DNA from: Ursus arctos
Taxonomy: Eukaryota; Chordata; Mammalia; Carnivora; Ursidae
Length of the DNA stretch: 64,000 bases
Reading direction: 5' to 3'
Assembly (NCBI RefSeq): GCF_023065955.2
Contig: NW_026622808.1
Span: forward strand, 46,822,475-46,886,474
Part shown: positions 45,841-57,191 of the stretch, piece after piece
Numbering within the stretch: position 1 is the first letter of the stretch
Layout of the letters: each line of letters starts with the position of its first letter
Made by a program: the position numbers and the translations under genes
Notes under the pieces: model-generated
Databases searched by the model: none
The model's input: the letters and a program-made list of their open reading frames with translations, nothing else
What the model was told of the DNA's origin: nothing

Positions 45841-46372
45841 GTAAGAAACAAGCATTTCTCTTAGACAGGTACAAAATGATTAAATGGTACTCCGGGGTTC
45901 TTTGGAGATATATGTTTTCTTCACACCTAATAAGGAAGGAACTTAACTGAACTAAAATATATATCAATAAAAAATATTTTTCTTTCTTCCAAGGTTCCAC
46001 TAAAGATTTGATATTGGTACCTGGGAACCCGAAGAAATTTAACTTCCAAAAAACCAGCTCTCCCTTTTGAGATTCAGGTTCAAACCAGAAAATTCCTCTG
46101 CATGTATATAAGTTCCTTTATAGTATAGCACAAAGCATGAATATAAATCAGTTTATCAGTTTTGCACTACTGTGGTTCACTGTCAGATATCTTTCTTCTA
46201 AATAACTGATATTAGAACTGAAATAAAATATCATCAGCCAAAACCATTTGGACACCCTGTTTCTTCATAAAAACCACAATAATTTAAAGGTAACTACTTG
46301 GCGAACGTTCTAAGAATTTGAACCAGTGTGCTTGTGTCATGCTCTACAGTTTGGTAAATTTCCAGTATACAA
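45841..46372. other. Unique sequence, nothing recognised
   Basis: AT-rich. No repeat or coding feature. Confidence 0.4.
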
Positions 46373-46562
46373 TCTAGGATGACCAACTAGTCCCATTTTG
46401 CCTGCGACTTCCCCAGTTTTAGCACCTAAACTCCCGCAAACCTACGAAAGTACTCAGTCCCAGACCAACCAGAAGAGTCTACAACTGTCTTAGTTCTAAG
46501 AACGTCCCACATCCCCAGAAGCACTCTCAATGTGGAACAAACCAGGATGACTGGTCACCCGA
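46373..46562. mobile_element. Nonautonomous DNA transposon-like element
   Basis: The left end 'ggatgaccaactagtcccat' and the right end 'accaggatgactggtcaccc' are imperfect inverted repeats. The middle has 'cccagttttagcacc' and 'ctcagtcccagaccaacc'. It resembles a known mammalian hAT-type MITE, but I could not name the family or find a clean target duplication. Confidence 0.55.
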
Positions 46563-47559
46563 ATACAGAGATATCCCTGAAGTGTCAAATAAGCAAGACA
46601 CGTCTTCCTGGAGTGTAAAGATACAGAGAGAGACTTTACATCGTCTGAAAGAGTTATGTTGTTGCCTTATTTGGATTTTGATGGGTAATAGTAACACACT
46701 TGTAAGCTTAAGTTAGGGAAAACCTGTCAGGATAAGTTTTATGTATCACTGTATATGTGTAGACACATACACACGCAGATGGTCACATACGACCGGGATA
46801 TTTTCTAAACTATATTGACAGAAATCAAATATGTACACTCACTAACGTAGAACCACGTTTAATAAAAAAAGTCTGAAGACATAAGCAACATAAGGAGGGG
46901 GAGACTGCACAATTTTGATCTACAGGAGGAAGAAGAACAGGGGAAGAATTTGAGAGGAAAGGGGATGACAGCCAAAGGCTGAGATTAGACAGGGGAAGTT
47001 TTTAAGGTGGGGTGGGAGGGCTCAAGAGCACTTGGGCCCAAGGCAAGCCTGGCATTCTTCTACCTGCCGGGGGTATGACTGGCCTACACACCAAGTGTTT
47101 GTCAACACTACCTATAACTGCATCCTTTTGGCCATATCCTAAGGAAGAAATCCCAGCCATGGTTATTCTGGTGGCTTCCACAGTGTGATACAGCATCTAG
47201 TAATGTGAAGAGCCTGCTGTCTGAGAGGAGCTCTCTGCCCCTGGCCACCGACAGATTTGCACCAACCCAGAAAAGGATCAGAAAGACAGCAAACAAACAT
47301 TTTTAATTTTTTACCACTGCCCAACTTTCTGTTTAGGGTGGATCCAAATGTAGAACTCTACCAAACAGGTAAAAAATAAAATAAAAACACTAGACGTGTG
47401 TTTATACACACACATCTATTACCATAAAAAAATGTTAGAAGGACATGTCTGACACCCATATTTTAAGTAACTGGCAAAGCATTAGAAAATATTTGTGGTT
47501 ACCACTCTGACACCCACCACCAGCATCCTTTGTTGGTTCATAACTCAAGATTTAAAAGG
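46563..47559. other. Unique sequence, nothing recognised
   Basis: No repeat or exon is recognised. 46900-47010 is purine-rich. Confidence 0.45.
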
Positions 47560-47755
47560 GGGGCGCCTGGGTGGCTCAGTCGTTAAGCGTCTGCCTTTGG
47601 CTCAGGGTGTGATCCCTGCATTCTGAGATCGAGCCCCACATCAGGCTCCTTTGCTGGGAGCCTGCTTCTTCCTCTCCCACTCCCCCTGCTTGTGTTCCCT
47701 CTCTCACTGGCTGTCTCTATCTCTGTCAAATAAATAAAATCTTCAAAAAAAAAAA
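47560..47755 (+). mobile_element. SINEC, ursid-type
   Basis: Head 'gggcgcctgggtggctcagt', 'cagggtgtgatccctgcatt', 'gccccacatcaggctccttt', and tail 'caaataaataaaatcttcaa' plus A-run. 'atttaaaagg' flanks both sides. Confidence 0.95.
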
Positions 47756-47765
47756 ATTTAAAAGG

Positions 47766-48227
47766 AAGTCTTGGGAGATTTATGACAATCTCTGGATAGC
47801 CCAACTCAACACAGATGTAGTAAACAGATCAATGGAAACTGTAAACACCGCCTTGCTTGTGTGATATGAATAGTTCTACAAGTGCATGTTTATTGCATTG
47901 ATAAGTGAGTTCCTGGCAGGGTTAAGATCTCCCCTCACTCTTTAGTGCATACCCTGTGCTGATAAAATTTTTAACACAAGTTCCATCCCTCAAGTGCCGC
48001 AGTATCAAAAGTCAAAAACACACACCACACTCCTCAGCTGCTGGGAAGTTCTGATAGATCAAACCCTTACTCATTTCTCTGCTCAACCCACACTGTTTTC
48101 CCCATCAACATAATATTACAGAAACAAACAGTGAACTTCTGGATCAATAATAAACCTTAAGATGTTTCCAAAAAGGACAGCCAGATGACAAGCAATCAAA
48201 AGCAGTCTCTATCTACACAAGACCATG
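47766..48227. other. Unique sequence, nothing recognised
   Basis: No repeat or exon evidence. Confidence 0.4.
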
Positions 48228-48437
48228 TTTTTTTAAAAAAAAAAAAAAAAAAGATTTTATTTATTTATTTGTCAGACAGAGAGAGAGAGAGAGCACAAGC
48301 AGGGGGAGCAGCAGGCAGAGGGGGAAGCAGGCTCCCTGCTGAGCAAGGAGCCTGATGCGGGACGCGATCCCAGGACCTTGGGATCGTGACCTGAGCTGAA
48401 GGCAGACCTTTAACCAAATGAGCCACCCAGGTATCCC
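48228..48437 (-). mobile_element. SINEC, antisense, unusual tail
   Basis: The body from 'gattttatttatttatttgt' to 'gagccacccaggtatccc' is standard. On the + strand it is preceded by T7 and then A18. In element sense the tail is therefore T18 followed by A7, not poly(A). Flanks caagaccat and caaaaccat are a decayed duplication. Confidence 0.92.
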
Positions 48438-49999
48438 AAAACCATATTTTATGAAATTATTTTAAAATGCTTTGCCTGATGCATTTCGTTGCAAACTCTA
48501 AAAGTGGCAAACTTGCTGGGAGAAAATGGTCTCCTGGACCAAGAACCCTTAGAACTAGACAACAAAACAGGTAGGTTGGGTGAAAATTCTAAACTTTTGT
48601 TAAAAGAAATTATTTAAGCAGACAGAAACAAACATAAACAAATGCAACAAACTTTCTCTTTTTCACGTTCCGGTTTTGCCATCCCAGTAACTTAGACAGT
48701 ACTTTGAATATATAAAACTCTGATCTTGGAGTAAATGAAGGACTGGTTGAGTGAATGACTGAATGATGACCGTCCATCTGTCCACTCTCAAAAAGTTCCG
48801 GAATTCCTACGGCAGCAGATCCACCAACACCGTATCCACGTTTTATACGAGCAGCGCAGTAGATAAACAAAAGTGGTTTCCAAGGCTGGCATTAAAAGAA
48901 CCATCCTTTCTGCAAAACGGGTAACTTTCAAATAAAGTCTTTAAAAAGCTTAAAGCTCATCTTACACATACCGCTCCGGGAGGCCCTGTTTGGAGGGATG
49001 TGCACAAAATGTCCTGCTGGCAGAGCTCAGCCAGTGGGTTTTACTTAAGAGTCACACCTTGGCTATAGTGTCTGCCAGCTAGTCTCCAGGATCAGCCGGT
49101 CCCGCCGTAACCACAGTTAGCACACAACTCCCAGGTGACACGCCATGACAGATGATCCCACCACAGGAAAAGGAAGTACCTACTCAGAGCCCACAGCTGA
49201 GGGAGGAGTATGGCACGTTGAAGATATGAACAGCATCCTCTGACCGGGGGCTGGAAGCGCAAATGTCTGCTGGGAGCAGGAAGGTAACAGAAATAAGCAC
49301 ATCTGTCAGGCGTTATGCAAGAGGGGACAGTGCTGACTGTGGCTGAGGGGGCATGCCACACCTCAAGGACAAAAACTAATAGTTAAGCTCTGGGCTAATA
49401 AAACAAAACCCGCCCAAGTTTGGATGATGAGTTCGCAAGCTGTAAAACGGACATATAAACACGCAGTTTGCCAGGCTGCAAGGTGCCCATGCCATCCTCC
49501 TTCTTCTCTCTGTGCCAGGGGATGGCAGCCCAATCTCCCTGCAGGGCATTGTGTCCAGCCAGTGAGGTGCCAGGAGAGCTCCTGCACGTAACTTCCTGAA
49601 AAGTTTCTTAAAAGAGGACAGACAGGTGTCATTTGATCTTATCCCCTTTCTATCCTTCTCACTTCTTCCCTTGAACTCAGGCTAGAAGCTTTACTCGAGG
49701 GGAGGACAAGAGTCTGACCAAGGGATGGCAGAAGAGAGAACAAAATTTGTGATGTTGCCATGGGCTTTGGACGCACCAGACTATCTTCTCCCAAACTTCT
49801 CATTTCCTGGGAGAAAACTAATGTTCTGAGGCTATGATTTTAGGGTCTCTGAATTCTCATCCCAATGCAGTTCCGAAATGATAATGAGCCCTACATGCTT
49901 CTAAGAGCAATCAGAATATTGATATAAATGAAAGCCATGAGGGCACAGGGAAAGGCAGTCCAGCCAGGTGGCTTTGGAATCTTAGGTACAGATATGACC
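48438..49999. other. Unique sequence, nothing recognised
   Basis: About 1.5 kb without any recognised repeat. Antisense frames at 49092-49361 and 49363-49632 have no domain and no visible splice context. Confidence 0.4.
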
Positions 50000-50190
50000 A
50001 ATGGTTCTGCCATGTTCTGGGGAGCTGGCTGGCCCTGGGCAAGGTTCTTAACCTGGCAGGCCTCAGCTGTGCCGTGGAGGCTCTCGGAGTATACACCTCC
50101 CAAGAGAAACACAAGGATCACACCGAACTGGTTCCCTGAAGCACTTAGCACCCTCACCAACATACAGGATGTGCTCAGTAAAAGACGGCA
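50000..50190 (+). repeat. Possible MIR fragment
   Basis: 'ggccctgggcaaggttctta', 'acctggcaggcctcag' and 'acaggatgtgctcagtaaaa' fit MIR landmarks, but the region between is unclear. Confidence 0.35.
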
Positions 50191-50644
50191 TTAGGAGGAG
50201 GAACCCACGTGAGTCCACAAGCTGGAAAATGGCTTATGAAACGTTTGCTCTGAGACCTGCAAGCAGGAGACCAACGGCACTAAAGAACTGGGAAGAAACG
50301 TCATTAAATACATGTAGCCAGAACGGGGCAGATGGCCCACGTAAATTTTAAGAACCAAGCCTGGAGAGCAGTTACGCCCAGCGGGTTCATCAGCTCAGGT
50401 GAGGAAAAGAAGGACATGCTAAACCTCACCCATGCCGAGTGACACCCCTTCCCTCGTTGACTCAAGTATATCCACCTACTCCTTCTTGTACTTGTTCATG
50501 TAGCCGACACTCACTGGGAGCTTCTCGTGGCCAAGGCACCCCTTGTTCAGCACTGGACACTTGACAGCGACACGTGCATGCCCTGGAAACAGCTATTGCG
50601 ACAGAAGGGGATTGGGGTTTTTTTTTATTGAATTCCTTTCTTTT
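50191..50644. other. Unique sequence, nothing recognised
   Basis: No repeat or exon evidence. Confidence 0.4.
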
Positions 50645-50838
50645 CTTTTACTTTTTTTTTTTTTTTTAAGAGAGAGAGAGCAGCGGAGGGGCAGAGGGAG
50701 AGGGAGAGAGAATCCCACCCAAGCAGGCTCCATGTCCAGCATGGAGCAACACAGAGCTCGATTCCATGACCCTGAGATCATGACCTGAGCCAAAATCCAG
50801 AGGTGGACACTTAACCAACTGAGCCACCCAGGCCCCTC
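50645..50838 (-). mobile_element. SINEC, long type, antisense
   Basis: T-run, 'aagagagagagagcagcgga', 'tgaccctgagatcatgacct' and 'gagccacccaggcccct'. The tail lacks the usual AAATAAAT motif. Confidence 0.88.
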
Positions 50839-50930
50839 TATTGTAGTTCATTTTAATTAATTTATATGTTACATTAAACAGCCATATGTGGCTAGTGGCT
50901 ACCCCACTAGATAGTGCAGGTCTAGGCACA
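50839..50930. repeat. Fragment of an old dispersed repeat
   Basis: 'cagccatatgtggctagtgg' and 'ctaccccactagatagtgca' match a common mammalian repeat end ('agccacatgtggctagtggctaccatattggacagtgca'). Probably DNA-transposon-derived; family not assigned. Confidence 0.5.
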
Positions 50931-52007
50931 TCTGAGATACAGCCCTCAGGCCGGGAAGAAGGACAGCAAGAATGGAAGAGCACAGAGGAATGGACAGCCA
51001 GACTTAGCTCAACACTCCCCTATGCCCTCCTAACTCTCTGTGCCAATTAAATATAGCTCCTGTGTTCATCTTCTCCATTCCTACGTCCCCCAATCCTGTA
51101 ACATGCCCTCCCAGGGGGCAGAAGTGAAAAATGAATGGCAGATGGTGATGAACACGCGAGATCCTATTCATTAAAGTGTCCGCCACTGCACTGAGTCACT
51201 GATCTCACTTCCCCAAACCAATTTAGCCCAAACCGCATGCCGCCAGGTACTGTTTCTTTCCCACACATCCCGGCACAGAGAATGCCATGGTCACCTTCGC
51301 ATCAGGGGACAGAACGCTGCAGTACTACAGAAAACAAGGAGTCTAAGGGAACATGCCAGCCTTTGCTCCTCTCCATTCTGATACATTTCAGATGAGTAGG
51401 ATGTCATGTGCTAAACGTTCGTGTCCACGGTACTTTTTCAAGAGGTCATGCTGTCCCCAGTATGTGACACCCAGGTTACAGAAGTTGGGAGCTGATAGTC
51501 TCCCGCCCCTCTGCAGGCTGGAATGGCTCTCATTGCGGTCAGCAGCATGAAGGAACAGCACCTTCTTGTTCCATGGGAGTTTTGGTGCAAGCTCAAGTCT
51601 CCAAGACATCTAATGGAGGGGAACTCAAATCGCCCCTAGGGCCTCACTTCCTTTTCTCTCAACTGAGTGACATATTAGAAAATGTCAACCAGCTACCAGA
51701 AACTCAGCAATCACAGGGAAACCAGTATAACCCGACTGCCCTGTTCACTAGGCGGGAATCAGCCAGCCCAAACAGAGGTAATGGGGCTTAGCGGGGCTCA
51801 TGGCCACTGCACACACAGGGTACACCTGGCAGAGAGGCAGCCTTATTTCTCAATGGGAGTTGGCCTTTGTTCACAGGGTCAGTTGCTAAAGTCATGGTCA
51901 GCAGCATTCAGAATAGAAAACAGAGCTACTCTTTCTGATGACTGGCAAGCAGTTTCCTGGAAGGAGGAAACAAAAGAGCACTCACAAAATCTAAGGCTGT
52001 TAGATTT
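50931..52007. other. Unique sequence, nothing recognised
   Basis: No repeat or exon is recognised. The 122-residue frame at 51682-52050 runs into the next SINEC and is not a gene candidate. Confidence 0.4.
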
Positions 52008-52125
52008 GGGGCACCTGACGGGCTCAGTTGGTAGAGCATGCAACTCTTGATTTCCCAGTCATGAGTTCAAGCCTCACAATGGGCAGAGAGCTTACATTAA
52101 AAATAATAATAATAATTTTAAAAAA
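52008..52125 (+). mobile_element. SINEC, short old subtype, first in a cluster
   Basis: 'ggggcacctgacgggctcag', 'gagttcaagcctcacaatgg' and an (AAT)n tail. The left flank is 'taaggctgttagattt' and the right flank 'ataaggctgtt'. Confidence 0.9.
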
Positions 52126-52136
52126 TAAGGCTGTTG

Positions 52137-52575
52137 GGACACCTGGGTGGATTAGTCAGTTAAGCCTCTGACTCTTCGTTTCAGTTCAGGTCAAGATCTC
52201 AGGGTCGCAGTGCCTGGGTGACTCAGTTGTTAAGCGGCTGCCTTCGGCTCAGGTCATGATCCCAGGGTCCTGGGATGGAGCCCCCCATGGGGCTCCCTGC
52301 TCAGCGGGAAGTCTGCTTCTTCCTCTCCCACTCACCCTGCTTGTGTTCCCTCTCTCGCTGTGTCTCTCTCTGTCAAATAAATAAAAATCTTAAAAAAAAA
52401 AAAAAAAAAAAAGATCTCAGGGTCTTGGGATGGAGCCCAGGTAGCTCCAGGCTTAGGGGGGAATCTCCTGGACATTCTCTCCCTCTCCTTCTGCCCCTCC
52501 CACCGTGTATGCACACAATCCCTCCTTCCCTCCCCACTCTCTCTTTCTCTAAAATAAATAAATAATTTTTTTAAA
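52137..52575 (+). mobile_element. SINEC, long type, second in the cluster, split
   Basis: The left arm, 52137-52206, runs from 'gggacacctgggtggattag' to 'caagatctcagggtc'. The right arm, 52425-52575, runs from 'ttgggatggagcccaggtag' to 'aaaataaataaataattttt'. Direct repeats 'ataaggctgtt' at 52126-52136 and 52576-52586 bound it. A third SINEC sits inside. Confidence 0.92.
52207..52410 (+). mobile_element. SINEC, long type, nested third copy
   Basis: Starts near 'gcagtgcctgggtgactcag', has 'cttcggctcaggtcatgatc', and ends 'caaataaataaaaatctt' with an A-tail of about 20. A perfect 14-bp duplication aagatctcagggtc lies at 52193-52206 and 52411-52424, within the host SINEC. Confidence 0.95.
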
Positions 52576-52784
52576 ATAAGGCTGTTTTAGATTTTACAAA
52601 CCATCAAAACACAAAACAATGCCACATAATCTATGATTTGGATATGTCCTATTTTTCACATTTTAACAACTTAAAAATGAATACAATTGTGTAATTATCA
52701 CCCTACCGTTGTTTGCAAATTTGCAAATTAGCACCGTTTCCCAGCTATCTCTAATTTACACCTGTTAATGCTCTGAACACAGCA

Positions 52785-52912
52785 GATATCACCATCTCCA
52801 ATTCATATGGGAGAAAACAAGAACCAAGGGTCAGGGCCAGTTGTACAGTTCAGAGCCCAGAGGGTCTGACTTCCCAAGCAGGGATATTTGCTACATCACA
52901 CTGTAGGGAGTT
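52785..52912 (-). repeat. MIR SINE, antisense
   Basis: 'gatatcaccatctccaattc', 'gagaaaacaagaaccaaggg', 'cagagggtctgacttcccaa' and 'tttgctacatcacactg' follow antisense MIR. Confidence 0.65.
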
Positions 52913-52914
52913 GG

Positions 52915-53481
52915 TCAGCAAGACTGTGGTTTTTGGCTCTTTTGCTCAGTATTTCTCCCAGAAAAGAACATGAAGGGGAGCAGAATATAACACCCCCCAA
53001 CACTCCTCTGGCTAGGATTATCCTGAGCTGAGCATTTTTAAGAAACAGCAGACACAGGAGAAGTACTGAAAACGGAGGGGAAGTAATCCCTTTTGTAAGA
53101 GATATTTACATTTATAAGGGAAATCTATTCTCTCTGTACTGGGAACAGGGGAATGACTAAATCTCTAGAAACTCTTATCAATGAAGAAGGCGTGGACTTA
53201 AAACTGCATAACAACCTTACCCTTGTTTACGGAGCTCCTCCCCGGTACCTCCCCGAACTGGCCTCCCCTTCCCCCAATATCTTTCCAGTGTCTTTAACTG
53301 GAGATGGTATTTAAGGTGCTGGCTTGCATTTTAGGGAGTTATTTCATTTTCCTGGGTCTCTCCCTTGTAAGCAAAACATATACATGTTATTCTCTGTTTT
53401 CCTCCTGTTAATCTTTCATTACAAGAGATTTTGGCCAAGAACCTAGAAGGGTAGAGGGAAAGTTATTTTTCCTCCCTGACA
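52915..53481 (+). mobile_element. ERV-type LTR, 3' end clear, 5' end approximate
   Basis: The right half has 'ttgcattttagggagttatt', 'tcctgggtctctcccttgta', 'cctcctgttaatctttcatt', 'ttggccaagaacctagaagg' and the terminal 'cctccctgaca'. This is the typical R-U5 arrangement of dispersed mammalian LTRs. A TATA-like 'ggtatttaagg' lies near 53306. The left boundary and target duplication could not be fixed, so class and family remain open. Confidence 0.55.
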
Positions 53482-53744
53482 AAACTAAACAGGAATAAAT
53501 CTGAGACGATCCCTTTCAGGAAATCCTGCTCTGCACTAGGAAGCTAGTTCGCTAGTGCTTGCTACAGTCTGCCACCCACCTAGATGGGACAGATGGAGAC
53601 ACTTCCTGCTTCACCTGTAGTCCATTCTTCTCAGAGCGGACAGGCTGAAAACATCTCTTAGACATTTAAAAGGAGATTGGAAGGAAACACTGGAGGGAAT
53701 TGGCCTCATGACACAACATTTCAGTGATTAATAAAGATCCACAT

Positions 53745-53838
53745 GGGGTGCCTGGCTGGCTCAGTCCATACAGCCCGTGATTCTTGATCTCCAGGTCTTG
53801 AGTTCAGGCCCCACACTGGGTGTTTAAAAAAAAAAAAA
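53745..53838 (+). mobile_element. SINEC, short old subtype
   Basis: 'ggggtgcctggctggctcag', 'gagttcaggccccacactgg', then a 13-A tail. No TC-rich block. Confidence 0.88.
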
Positions 53839-54717
53839 TTTCCTTAATCCCTAGTGCTTTCAACAGTACTAATCTTAAAATGGTGACAACACACACAATA
53901 TTTTAATAACGGCTTAAGCATAAATATGATCCTTACGATAGAACCAAAATTCATGTCAAGTAGAAGCTTCCAGATGACTTCAGAAAGAACTCACTGCTCC
54001 ATGATGACATTGTATGAAGTGATGTTATAACTTACAAAGGTCAACAATGTGATGAGGAAAAAATGTCGGGCCTCACAGCTACAACACACAACAGCTGTTA
54101 CAGAGACAATAATACATCAATGGGTCTCTGCTGCATTCAACTAATTTTTAATCTTATAGATTTGTGAGAATGCTTGGCTGGGTAATGCTATTAAAAATTC
54201 TGAAAAGATGAGAACCAGGATTTACAAAGGCCTAATAAGAGAAAAACTAAATCACTGCTTCTTCCCAGCAGGAACGGAAAATTCCTTTACCTTGAATTCA
54301 GTTGTACTCTTTATCTCTTCATGGGATAATAATTGTAACTACCTCTGTCCTCTGGGAAGAAGAAAGGGGGAGGAGGACAGCCCTGTGATCCTAAACCTCT
54401 GCTTTTTAAAACCACGGAGGGCGTGCTCTTATCTCTGCAAGAAACTCCTCATCTGTGATAACGTGGCATGAGCCAACACTGCAATTTTCAAGAATTATTT
54501 TATGCAAATGTATCATCTCCAACCGCATATAAATTAGAATAGTAATAAATCAAATCCTATTTTCTCATTGACTTATATTATCATTTCAGAGTTAATTCAG
54601 CTTCACTTCTGAATCAGCTAACACCAAATTTCTCTGCATCCCCCATGAATACAGCTGGAGTCTTCTGACTTCAGAGGAAGAAATTCTTACCACAGGCAGG
54701 GAGGGATCAAGGATGTG
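53839..54717. other. Unique sequence, nothing recognised
   Basis: AT-rich. The 87-residue frame at 54208-54471 has no domain. Confidence 0.4.
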
Positions 54718-54845
54718 CTGGATGCTGGCTATGTGTCAGGTGTTTCGCTATGTGGCTTAACTGTGCACTCTATTGAGTTCTTATACCAGAACTGTAGGCA
54801 AGACACTGACAGAGCCATCTTTACAGATGGAGATAAACAGGGAAT
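54718..54845 (-). repeat. MIR SINE, antisense fragment
   Basis: 'gctggctatgtgtcaggtgt', 'ggcttaactgtgcactctat' and 'catctttacagatggagata' match the antisense MIR tail and core. A G-run follows at 54850-54861. Confidence 0.55.
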
Positions 54846-55135
54846 GGGCGGGGGGGGGGGGCAGCCGGCAGGGCAGTGTGAATGCTGGCATACTTGGCTC
54901 CATCAGCCCACATGCTTTCCCTCCCTCCACACTAACTCAAATGAGGGAGAAGTCCTCAGGGGAGGCCACAGGGATCTCTGGATACATTTTTAACAGGAGC
55001 CGAGAGTATTCGCCATGGTAATGGCATCTTCAGCCAGGTGCCACGGGGAAGGTCCCTCAAGGACTGTGTCACCAGCTTGCCTTCCCTAAAGGCAGCTGGG
55101 CCACGGAAGGGAAATCCTCTGGGGCTAAAAGCAGG

Positions 55136-55171
55136 ATGTGTGTGTGTGTCTGTGTGTGTGTGTGTGTGTGG
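55136..55171. repeat. (GT)n microsatellite
   Basis: GT repeat with one C interruption. The antisense Thr-His frame over it is an artefact. Confidence 0.95.
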
Positions 55172-55657
55172 TAGGCTTACAGTGAAAACTGTTCCCACTT
55201 CTTCCATTTTGGTCAACTACTTTAAGAAGTGAAACTGTCCCTTCTAGGTTTACAAATGTCATATTGACATGACAAATACATTCTTTGAGCCATTTCAAAG
55301 TAGCAAACAATCATCATTACTTTCCCTTCGTTTCTCATTTCTCCTAAGTAACAAAGAATTCAAGTAAGTGTGACACAGGTTGTCCTTTTAAAGAAGTCAG
55401 CATTTCAGAGGATGTGAGATGGTCACATCATGCCCTGTGACCATTTGAAGAGTGACAGAAAGCAAGCTCCCCTCACTGAGTTTTTCAGCTATAGAGAAAT
55501 AGAGGACCTGGCTATATTCTCTCTATGCTGCTCCTTGCTTTCAAAAGTTTCTCCAAAGAGCTCCATTTCTTATCACGGGTCACAAAGTAGAAACCTAGAG
55601 AAGGAACACATCCCTTGTGAATGAGTCACCTGCCAATATCATGTTTTTCAGGGTTTT
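55172..55657. other. Unique sequence, nothing recognised
   Basis: No repeat or exon evidence. Confidence 0.4.
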
Positions 55658-56442
55658 TAAAAAATATTTCTTTATTTATTTCAGAGAGAGAGAAAGAGAA
55701 CACACAGGGGGAGGGGGAGAGGGAGAGAGAAACTCCAAGCGGACTTCGCGCTGAGCGAGGAACCCCACGCGGCGCTCGATCTCAAGACTCTGAGATCACG
55801 ACTGATGTAGGAAGGATGTTAGGGTTTGAAGCCCACAGCCAAGAAAGAATTTTTGAGATGTCTTTGGTGCAAAAAAAGGTGGTTTTATTGAAGCAAAAAG
55901 ACAGGACCCCTGGGCAGAAAGAGCTGCACTGGGGTCACAAGGAGTGGCCCATTATATACTTCCAAGTGGGTAGGGAGTTAGGGATAGCATAAGCCTCCCA
56001 GGCATTTTGGAAACCAGGTTTCCAGGATCCTGAAGGGGCTAGCTATTGTTGGGAAAGGTCACTGATTATTATTTAGTAAACCCTCAGTCTTGAGACCCTT
56101 CAGAGGTATATCGGTGGGTCACATGCTTGGAGGATGATTGCCAACACGTATCTTGAAGTGTTTAGAGATAAAGGAAATTTCCAAATGAATTTTTATATGT
56201 TAAAATAGACTTACAGGGTCCTGGGGGTTGGGCTAAGATTGCCTTTTGCCCTTAGCAAAGTGTCAACATCAAGGCAGCTGAATCCCTGGAGGAATGTCAC
56301 TCCACCTGTTTCAAGGACTAGTCAATGGTCTGTAGGTAGTAGGGAAATGTAATAATTTTTCTTCTGCCTTTGTTTCCCACACCAACAACCTGAGCTGAAA
56401 CCAAGAGTTGGTTGCCCAACCAACTACACCCCCCAGGTGACC
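55658..56442 (-). mobile_element. SINEC, antisense, interrupted by an LTR
   Basis: The left arm (to 55802) has 'tttctttatttatttcagag', 'ggcgctcgatctcaagactc' and 'tgagatcacgac'. The right arm (from 56390) has 'ctgagctgaaaccaagagtt' and 'ccaggtgaccc'. The two arms join in frame with the SINEC consensus once the LTR and its 5-bp duplication are removed. Confidence 0.9.
55803..56384 (-). mobile_element. Solo LTR of an endogenous retrovirus, inside a SINEC
   Basis: A 582-bp unit on the + strand begins tgatgtagg and ends ttcccacacca. Its inverted termini are TGATGT and ACACCA. Flanks 'acgac' (55798-55802) and 'acaac' (56385-56389) are a 5-bp target duplication with one change. In reverse orientation a TATA-like box (tatataatgggcc, around 55951) precedes a polyadenylation signal AATAAAA (55883-55889), followed by a U5-like end. 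This is the U3-R-U5 order of a gammaretrovirus-like LTR. No internal viral sequence remains, so it arose by LTR-LTR recombination. It is the only LTR here that is younger than a SINEC. Confidence 0.85.
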
Positions 56443-56975
56443 CAGTTTTTTGGTTTTTAAACTGAGTTAACATTTTATAGACCAGGTGTGCACTCTCCTG
56501 TCCAATCAGCACCCCACCAGTTCTGACTGTCTCTGCTGGGTCAGTTTCACTCTAATGTCACCTCCCTTGCCCCAAAACACTCTATGTTTGCAACCCCAGT
56601 TTTGTATGTTTAAAGATAAAAATAACAAAACAACTCATCACAAAAATTATGTCACCCCCATCCTAACTCCTCTGGTATATAAACCCCAGAAACAGGACGA
56701 TAATACCCTAACAGAGGAAACCGACTCCAGAACAGAGCATCATAAGTAAATTGTGCTAACCACACAGCATGAACAAAGAGGGAAAATGACTTCTGCCCAA
56801 AGAATTTACAGAAAGTTTCAAAGTACGGGGCCATTTGATCTCAGCCTGGAAGGTGAGTGGAAGCTTGTAGAGGGGAGGGGCACCCTGAGACATAGACATT
56901 CGCACAGGACAAAGCTAAATGAGCCAAAATGTCAACCATGGATTTTTCTAGCAAAGTTTAAAAGACCTGTGTGGA
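56443..56975. other. Unique sequence, nothing recognised
   Basis: No repeat or exon evidence. A TATA-like tatataaac near 56677 has no other promoter context. Confidence 0.4.
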
Positions 56976-57176
56976 GCGACACCTGGGTGGCTCAGTCGGT
57001 TAAGCAGCTGCCTTTGGCTCAGGTCATGATCCCAGGGTCCTGGAATCCAGTCCCCGCATCTGGCTCCCTGCTCAGAGGGAAGCCTGCTACTCCCTCTCCC
57101 TCTGCTACTCCCCCTGCTTGTGCTCTCTCTCTCGCTCTGTCAAATAAATTAATAAAATCTTAAAAAAAAAAGAAAA
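56976..57176 (+). mobile_element. SINEC, long type
   Basis: 'gcgacacctgggtggctcag', 'tcaggtcatgatcccagggt', tail 'caaataaattaataaaatct'. Flanks aaagacctgtgtgg and aaagatctgtgtgg form a 14-bp duplication with one change. Confidence 0.94.
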
Positions 57177-57191
57177 AAAGATCTGTGTGGG

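Noticed and set aside
52332..52514. Antisense open frame with Lys/Phe runs across the SINEC cluster
   Set aside because: It lies wholly within SINEC sequence and its poly(A) tail.
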